DNA from: Calocera cornea HHB12733
Lineage: Eukaryota; Basidiomycota; Dacrymycetes; Dacrymycetales; Dacrymycetaceae
Reading direction: 5' to 3'
Assembly: GCA_001632435.1 (NCBI GenBank)
Contig: KV423925.1
Span: forward strand, 264,392 to 328,391
Length of the DNA stretch: 64,000 bases
A program made the position numbers and the translations under genes. Shown one piece after another: positions 57,205 through 64,000 of this stretch. The stretch's first letter is position 1. Each line of letters begins with the position of its first letter. The notes beneath the pieces were generated by a model, which had not been told where the DNA came from, did not search any database, and saw only the letters and a program-made list of their open reading frames with translations.

Positions 57205-58227
57205 TATCGCCGATCGGACTGGTATGCACGGAGGCAGTTGCGGAATGCGGGGGTCGGTGATCGTTGGTGATGATGGGTAAGTTGCTGTCGACCGCAGCGT
57301 CGACAGTCCGTGGAGCGATAGACTAGAGACGACGACGACGATGGCCAGGCCGGAGTGTGGGAACGGACGACAGCAAAAGGCGAAATTGTGCACTTGCAAC
57401 TAGCCCGCCTTGCAGGGCTGCGTGTGGTTGATATCACCCTCGAACAAAAGACTGTTCCAAGGGCTTTCGCATCACGACGCGCGCATGGCGCGCATGCTCA
57501 GGAATTTGTTTGGCCCGCCCTGCCCCCCCATCCCCCTCCCTCCATCCAGGGCTTCTGTGCTATCGGGATTCGAGAATTCCGAGTCCTTCGAGAGGGCTGG
57601 GTTGTTGTCGCGCGTCGGGAGGCGCTAATCGCGTACCCAAGGTGTGCGCTGGCAGGTGCTTTGTTGCACGCCTTTGCGTAACGCCCGCGCGAGGGGCCAC
57701 AAACGCCGCAACAAGCACCGCATCTGCTTCCCTGCATTGACCACATACAAACCACCTCATCACATCGCATGGCATCACCCAGCATCAGTCCCAACCCAGC
57801 GGCATCTTTGTTCACAAAATGTGATCACGGATTCTGGCCTTGGAGGCGGGCGTTTCGAAAGGCGGCGCGCCGCTTCTTGCTGGCTTCTTCGCCCACCAAT
57901 CCAGAGGTTGGCAAAAGGAATGCGCGGGATTGGGAGCAGGGGGAAAGTGGCGGAGGTGACGGGAAACGTGTCATGGGCTGCAGGTAAGATATGCGGCGAG
58001 CAGGAGGCGGGGACACGGAGGTAGGTACACAAATGACTTTGGGTGATTGATGAAGCCGTGTGTCGAGCTCGCAGCTTATTCACGTGACGAGTTTACAGGT
58101 GACTGCATCAGGTGTGAAACCTACATATGCTTACGAGGGCACATGCACGATGCTATCAGGGTGGTTTCGTGGAAAGTAATTATATCTTCAATGTGGGCGA
58201 AGCGGGTTGTGTATGTACAGGTGCACC
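57205..58227. other. intergenic upstream of the PKA-type kinase
   Basis: About 1 kb without a supported gene. C-rich runs near 57520-57545 and short CGAC repeats near 57326-57340 are seen. Confidence 0.45.
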
Positions 58228-58559
58228 TTTGCATGGGATCAGACGATGTGAGGGGTGCTCCCTGACCAAGTGCAGTGAACCAGGCCTGGATAAGTATAAG
58301 ACGCTTTGGTCTAGCGGGTAAGCCACTCCACGAGAGAAGGAATCCGTAACAAAGGGTCGCGTAACTGTCGCGCGTTCGAGACAGGGTCGTACCAAACGCA
58401 ATTGTGAAAGACCACTAAGGTGTAAGCCGGGCCTCGTCTGACAAGCGAGCACTATACCATGCACGGGGGAAAGGGGAGCCGAGAGGAGGAGGCTTCTGCT
58501 TTTGCTTCCCCTTTCTCTGAGCATAATTCGAACGAAGAGCTACGATCCGACCCATCGTA
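58228..58559 (+). mobile_element. tRNA-like SINE candidate, copy 3
   Basis: Starts GCATGGGATCAGACGATGTG, A box TGGTCTAGCGG at 58307-58317, B box CGTTCGAGAC at 58373-58382, ends GATCCGACCCATCGTA. The central 200 bp are almost identical to copy 2; the first 70 bp and the TGTAAGCC variant distinguish it. Confidence 0.72.
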
Positions 58560-58567
58560 CAGTACTG

Positions 58568-58745
58568 TAACGGGCCAATGCCTCGGGGCTCGGAACGTCA
58601 TCCGGTCGAATGGTCGACCCAGGCCGAAAAGCCACCCGATCCACTCGCGGAAGAACCTCCGCCAAGTAGCCTTGGTCTGGATGTACTGTACTGCCCGCCT
58701 TCGTGATGAGTATTCCACCCTCGGCTTCCCACATGCCCGAGCGAG
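58568..58745 (-). pseudogene. fragment of FSH1-type hydrolase 2 (3' end)
   Basis: On the minus strand this reads as the last part of hydrolase 2: GGGTGGAATA, then CATCCAGACCAAGGCTACTT, GGCGGAGGTTCTTCCGCGAG and CGACCGGATGACGTTCCGAG, aligning with about 52980-53140. A short direct duplication (CAGTACAGTACATCC) and other changes break the frame and it has no start, so it is a remnant. Confidence 0.75.
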
Positions 58746-58880
58746 CGTATGCGGCAGAGCTCATCGCACACCAGCCATACACCAAGTCCGTCGACTGGTT
58801 CTCGCTCGGCATCCTCGTATTCAATCGAGATGCTCATCGGTGCGCCCCCTTCGTCCCGGCTAACCCAGCGAGGCTCTAGC
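58746..58880 (+). pseudogene. fragment of the PKA-type kinase domain
   Basis: On the plus strand it reads [23 protein letters not shown], then after a 4-base disruption (AATC near 58827) EMLIGAPP. This equals part of the kinase gene at about 55370-55480 on the opposite strand. Only about 45 codons remain, so it is a truncated copy. Confidence 0.78.
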
Positions 58881-59424
58881 AGCAGAGCCTCGAGATCGGT
58901 CAACATCAGCACGGTCGTGTGCCAGATTGTCGCAACCTTGTCGGTCTAGAGGAATGATTGTACTTCTTTTTGGTACTGGGAGCGTGCAAGCCGAGACCTG
59001 ATACCTATGAAGAATGAGTAGCGCCGAGCGACGACTGCTGAAGGACAGCTGGTTTCAAGAGAGACGCGTGCGAGACGAGTGACGAATCTGCAGGGTATGC
59101 GTCCAGGCGTGGTGGGAGAGGGTTAGAGGCGACGCGTGGAGCTCTGGAGGCGGCTCTGGCAAGACGTCTGAATGCGTGGACGTGAGGCGTGTATTCCGCG
59201 AAGCGCCGCCTGCATGTCTGAGACGTCTGGACACCTGGACGTGCCCTGCTGGTACTTTACGAAAGCGTCAGCATCTCTTCATATGCTTTCAAGAAGTCAT
59301 CAACAAGACCGCACAACACTCTCATGATAGACATTACTCGCTACACCAAATCTTGATCTTATAACTACCGCGTAACCGCTCTGCCCCTGGGATGCGGCCC
59401 ACTCTGCAGCTCGCTCCCCCCATG
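58881..59424. other. intergenic 3' of GGPP synthase
   Basis: Holds GACGTCTG/GAGACGTC-like repeated words near 59160-59240; no gene seen. Confidence 0.4.
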
Positions 59425-60971
59425 CTAAACTTTCAGCATATCCAGAATGCCCACCAGCACGGGGTTCCCCCCGAGCCGCTCAATCTCCCCCCTCGCCTGC
59501 GCATCCAAGCTCCTCAGCACGCCCACCGCGTACTCAAAGCTGTGCGTATGGTCGCGCATGTACTCGATCGCGTACTTCTTGGTGCTCGGGGTGGAGGGGC
59601 GTTTCTGGAGGACGTCTGTGCGTGGACAGAGGTCAGTTGGGGATGGACGCAAGGGAGCGGGGGGAGATGGGGGGCTTACTGAGGACCACGCGGTTGGATG
59701 TGTCGGCCCGCACGGAGTGGACGACGATGAAGGAGAACTTTCCCTCCGTCAGGTCCTCTGCGAAGCCCTTGTTCTCCGAGTACTGCTTTCGCGTCAGCCC
59801 CCTTCTCAGAACGTAATACAACGTTGTGCAGACACACCTCCTTCAGCTCCAGGTTCGCATAGTCGTCCCGGATCTGGAAGAGCACGGATATGAGGTTCAC
59901 CAGGGGGACGTAGTCACTACCGGCACGCGTCAGCCTCAGGCAGGGATTCTGGGAAGAAGCAAGGAGCATACATGGGGCTCGCGCTGCACGCCATCATGAG
60001 CTTCACAGCGAGCCTGAACAATCCGCCTGTCTCTGCTTTTCATCAGCATTCCCGCCATCCAGCAGTATCCCAACACGCACTATTAAGCACCATAGCCACG
60101 TACTCCTCCTCCGTCGGGCAGATCAAGCTGTCCCTCCAGAACAGGTCCAGCCCCTGCCCGCGATGCAGGTTGATAAGCTCCTCCGTGACGAGCTCGTCGA
60201 GCCCCATCGAGCGCGTGGGGGAGGTGCTGGCCTTGTCGTCTGGGGAGGCGGGCCGGTGCCCGTCACGGAGGGCGAAGAGCTCTTGGTACGCGAGGAAGTA
60301 GACTAGGTTTGCAGTGTTGATCGTTTGCGGGATGCCGTAGATCTTGTGGGTTACTAGAGCAGGAGGGTTAGATAGGGTCTGGTGGGAGGGGAGCGTGTAT
60401 GCGCACCTGGGAACCCGCGGCGCAGCGCCGAGTCGTCCTCCACGTCGTCCATCCTACCCCGCTCATCAGTCCCTCTCACAATACAACAACAAACAGCCCA
60501 GATGCGGGAGGTAGTACGCACATCAAGCTCGCGTTATGAAGCATGTTCACGACGCGGGAGATGATCTCGAGCTTGTCCTCCGGGACCGCGAGCCAGCGGT
60601 TGAAGGCGGCGATCATCGTGCGCCGTATGTCCTTGCCCGGGTGGGAGATGGTGTATGTGAAGGGCTCCATGAGAGACTGCTCGGCGGCCGCAACATAACA
60701 TGCATTAGCACTGCCGCACAAAGTAGCATAACATAGGAGGGAAGTAACGCACACTCTCAAACGCCGGATCCTCCCAAGGCGGCGCGCCCGAATGCTTCAC
60801 CAGGAAGTCGTCCCACTGTCCGGCGTTGGGAGGGCCGGCGTTGATGAGCGGGGCGAAGGGGTCGGTGGTGCGGGTGTGGTTTGGGGAGAGCGGTCCTGGG
60901 GCCGGCTTGGGCTGCGGGTACTGGAGTGTGGGGGCGGGGCGGGGCGGGGAGGAGGAGGAGGAAGGGGCCAT
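59425..60971 (-). CDS. BTS1: geranylgeranyl diphosphate synthase
   Basis: This enzyme adds isopentenyl units to make C20 GGPP, used for Rab/Rho prenylation, and in fungi for diterpenes. The ATG at 60971 opens a Pro/Ser-rich N-terminus. Then come [17 protein letters not shown], the first Asp-rich motif [14 protein letters not shown] (after a splice near 60465-60535), [20 protein letters not shown], the second motif [10 protein letters not shown], and [20 protein letters not shown]. Several introns of 60-75 bp are needed. The C-terminus [14 protein letters not shown] ends at TAG 59425. It looks like the housekeeping type. Its upstream neighbour is reductase 3. Confidence 0.85.
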
Positions 60972-62320
60972 GCTGGGTTGGTTATTGGATGGCTGGCGCG
61001 GGGCTGCTGACGGCGGGGTACTGGAGGTGGGAAAAGGCTGCTCCGGCTGGGGGGCTCTGTAAATAGCTTTGAGCTTATTATGTTGGTGCTCTTGTATGCT
61101 CGGATGCGCGGGGAGCGTGATTGTTAACGTGAGGTGCGCGGTGCGGCGGAGTCGTCAGAGGGAGGAAGAGGATGCAGGACGGCCGCGGCGCATACGCATG
61201 CGCAGGCGCGTCATTCCAGTCAAACTCCTGATCAGGCCAGCTTGGTTTCGAGTCTCTTGTCGGAGATGTAATTGACGGCCGCACGGATCGCCGGAGAGTG
61301 CTCGATGGTATGCGAGGCGTCGATGCCTGGCCGCCCGCTGCGAGTGACTGGGCCCGCAGATCGAACCAGCCAAAACCCCTATCACCGCCCCAGCGCGGGG
61401 AGCGTGATTTCCTTTTAATTTAAATCGGATTATGTAATCATCCAAATCAGGAGCGCGCCCTACGCGAGAGAGGGGAAGCGACGGGCGAGGAGCGCGTCAG
61501 GGATCGGCGGTCGTCAACCCCGGGAGAACTCGGCGGGAGAACGGCGGCGGGGGAGCCTCCCCGCCTTCGATCGAGCGGTTCGGTCCGGCCGCTGGAGGGA
61601 GCACCTTGCGAGCTCGCTGTTCTTCGTGCTATGATACAGTACATAGGGTGTGTAGATCAGGAGCATTTGGGCAGAAGCTTCATACTGTGATTAACTCACA
61701 AGCAGTGGATCAGGGATTTCGGGGAAGGACTCGATGCTTCTCTACTTCTTGCCACGTTGTCATGCTGTCTTCCATCTGAGTTACCGCAATCCACAAACGA
61801 GGCTATTCTTCCTACAACAGCTTGAGTCATCCCTTACACATAGGGCTGCCCGCGTATGATCGCTAACTTCCCGTCACACGTGCCTCTCCCATCTGTACTT
61901 ACATCGGTTTGCCATGCAAGATGCGGTAGTCAGACCTCCTAAGTCGTTCAGTAGTTGCGCTTTTGTCTCCATTCCCAAGAGGACTCCGCGGTCCTTTCCA
62001 TCAAAGTAAACACATCAAGACCAACAAGCGGGTTCAACAGTCGTGTAAGCTCCGATTTGGGAGCGATGGATTCGGGACACGTTTGAAATGCTCGATGAGT
62101 ACAACAATGACTGTCACCGCCAGCCACAGACTGATGGTGAATAGGAGTATCCAAACGATCCTCCATCAAATCCAAAGCTACAATTGATTCCGTCAAAATG
62201 CGGTTCATTCTCCGCTACTGTAACAGCAGACTGCAGTCCATAAGTTACCCTCTCGAGATATATTCACATTTCTTAAACTTGACATTTATGTACCACCTCG
62301 GAGACCCAGGTGGTCAACCC
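60972..62320. other. 1.35 kb without a supported gene
   Basis: GC-rich near 61450-61620 and AT-rich near 61410-61440. ORFs here show no domain and no splice logic. The left part is presumably the GGPP synthase promoter and the right part the 3' flank of reductase 3. Confidence 0.45.
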
Positions 62321-64000
62321 TCATTTCCTCCAATACGCCATCCACCTCTCCGTGTCTTCCTCTCCCAGCGGCTTGAGAGTCCTGAGCGTCTCGCTGCGGG
62401 CCTCTGCCTGCTCGGTCTCCAGATCCGGCATACCCATCGCCTCCCGTGCCCTGCGGCTCGTCGCTGTCTGCGCCCCCAGCGCGCCCTCGCTCTCCGCGAT
62501 CCGGCGGTAGAAGTCGAGTAGCTTGATAGCGGGGTTCCTCGTCACCTCCGTATGGTCCTCGGCCGCTTCAGACAGTGCACGAAGCCAGTTCGAGAACGGG
62601 ACGAGTGCGCAGTCGAGCTGCGCTGCCAGGGGCGCCAGCATCGAGTTCCACGACACGGGGTGCGGATGCACGAGGTGCAGGTAGGTGGATGTGCCGCGCG
62701 GCGTATCAGCCGAACTGTGCATTACGTCGATGATCTGACCGACTTGTCAGTCCACATACCAACAGTATGGTAGATAGTACATACCGACTCCGCAGCCGCA
62801 TCCGTCGGGATCCAGCTAACGCACCCGGGAAGGCTAGGGAGGATCTTGAGCCTCTCTCCGCTCTTGACGATGAGCGGAAGCCAGTCCGTCTTGTTCCACG
62901 CGCCGTTCGTGACTGACCCCGCCAGCTGGCCAACGCGCCAGATCGTCGCCCTCAGCCCGCGCTGCTCAGCTGCAGCGAGCATGATCCTCTCGGTCACCCA
63001 CTTGCTCTCTGAATACCCCGTACCGGAGGCGATGACGGGGTCGGCGATGGGCGCTTCCGGCACAGGGCGTGGCTCGGACCAACGCATAAGCGTGCCGATC
63101 GAGGACGTGAAGATGATTTGTGCAGGCACGGGACCAGCAACCTTCAGCGCGAGGTCGACAAGCCCACGAGAAGCGCAGACGTTGGACTCAAATGCCGACA
63201 GCGACAGATTGAAGTCGAGACGCCAAGCATTGTGGATGATGGTGGAAACAGATTGGCAGACCTGGGAAAGCTGTTAACACCCAGCTATTGTGTCTTTCAG
63301 GTGCAAATTACCTCTTGGTACAGCTCGGCACTGAATCCCAGGTTCTCACTGGCCACATCTGCCTCAATCAGCCGGAGTTTCTTCGATTCCAACTGCTTCG
63401 TGTCCAAGCCCCTATCGACAAATGCATCTCGTTGACGAGCCACTAGGTCGTGCTTCGCACTGCCGCGGTTGACGGCATACACGCGCTCGACACGTCCATC
63501 CTGGAGAAGCCTCTGCAGAAGATATGTTCCGAGGGTGCCAGTCGAGCCCGTCAACAGCACTACCTCGCCGGGAGTGGTGCGCTCGGCTGGTGTGTGGACT
63601 GGGAAGTCCTGAGTGTAGGTCTGAATCATAGCATACATGTCGTCGATGGCAGTCGATAGTTCTTCGTCGTCGTCGTCGTCGACGACGTCATGACCCATCA
63701 CTGCAGCGACGGACTTTGCCATGTATCCCACCAGACGCTTGACAGTTGGATAGTTGAATACAAGGTTGTGAGGGACCGAGGTCGCAGCAATGTCCGACTT
63801 GCCTTCCGGCTTCGGCGCTTGACGAAGTGCATTCATAACTGCGGAACGGATGTATGTTGCCTGCAAGCTATTCACGTGTCTCAGAGCTGACCCATATTCC
63901 TTCAATGGCACAGCGGAGCATACCTGTCACATCCTTGCTCGAACAGGTCCCGAGCTTCGTCGATGGGCCCCCTGTAGCGGCTCTCGTCATCCCGCATAAC
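62321..64000 (-). CDS. adenylate-forming reductase 3, C-terminal part (runs off the right edge)
   Basis: The window ends inside the carrier domain (DEARDLFEQGCDS, with the Ser codon split by the same intron as in copies 1 and 2). Downstream are LQATYIRSAV, a short acidic insert of consecutive Asp codons near 63665-63690, the Rossmann motif GSTGTLGTYLL, IIFTSSIGTLMRWSEPR, and YSESKWVTER (Tyr-x-x-x-Lys). The C-terminus ends WMAYWRK at TGA 62321. The adenylation domain must lie beyond 64000. It is the third paralogue in this window. Confidence 0.88.

Noticed and set aside
61155..61650. Minus-strand ORFs of 65-96 codons
   Set aside because: Low-complexity Arg/Ser-rich frames in GC-rich sequence without domain or splice support.

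Overview
The window looks like nuclear DNA of a mushroom-forming basidiomycete (Agaricomycetes; a polypore-type fungus is my guess, not shown). Reasons: almost every gene is split by introns of 45-70 bp with GT..AG ends, genes are close together on both strands, and several families are ones I know as expanded in Agaricomycetes (adenylate-forming reductases, alpha-kinases, DUF6532, a DDE integrase-like family, HECT-like proteins with an N-terminal Cys/His cluster). All gene models here were spliced by hand from reading frames, GT/AG sites and comparison of paralogues inside the window.

Layout. 1-2.1 kb: end of an alpha-kinase gene, a 26-bp tandem repeat and a small two-helix membrane protein. 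2.97-25.0 kb: two full adenylate-forming reductases (A-T-R, NRPS-like; one on each strand) enclosing a conserved block of GCN1 (translation control), an unknown Pro/Leu-rich protein and a POP3-like RNase P/MRP subunit. 25-50 kb: a lineage-specific island with a DDE integrase-like gene, a coiled-coil protein, three DUF6532-like paralogues, two MYND zinc-finger paralogues, two small OB-fold proteins resembling RPA1-N and RPA3, two unknown proteins, and a 1143-residue HECT-like protein. Degenerate arrays built on GATCCCGC/GATCCTGCT-like words sit upstream of several island genes. 50-64 kb: two tandem FSH1-type serine hydrolases, three copies of a tRNA-like SINE candidate, a PKA-type kinase with a long N-terminal extension, a small graveyard of hydrolase and kinase fragments, a geranylgeranyl diphosphate synthase, and the 3' part of a third adenylate-forming reductase that runs off the right edge.

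How the parts relate. The conserved genes (GCN1, POP3, PKA, GGPPS) form a housekeeping backbone into which lineage-specific material has been inserted or amplified. The three reductases share intron positions and so arose by duplication. The most unusual feature is a repeated arrangement in the island: each MYND gene lies head-to-head with a small RPA-like OB-fold gene (MYND-A with RPA1-N-like, MYND-B with RPA3-like), and each shared upstream region carries a GATCCCGC-type array. With an integrase-like gene and a HECT-like protein nearby, this could be a co-inherited cassette touching single-stranded DNA and ubiquitin; that functional reading is inference only.
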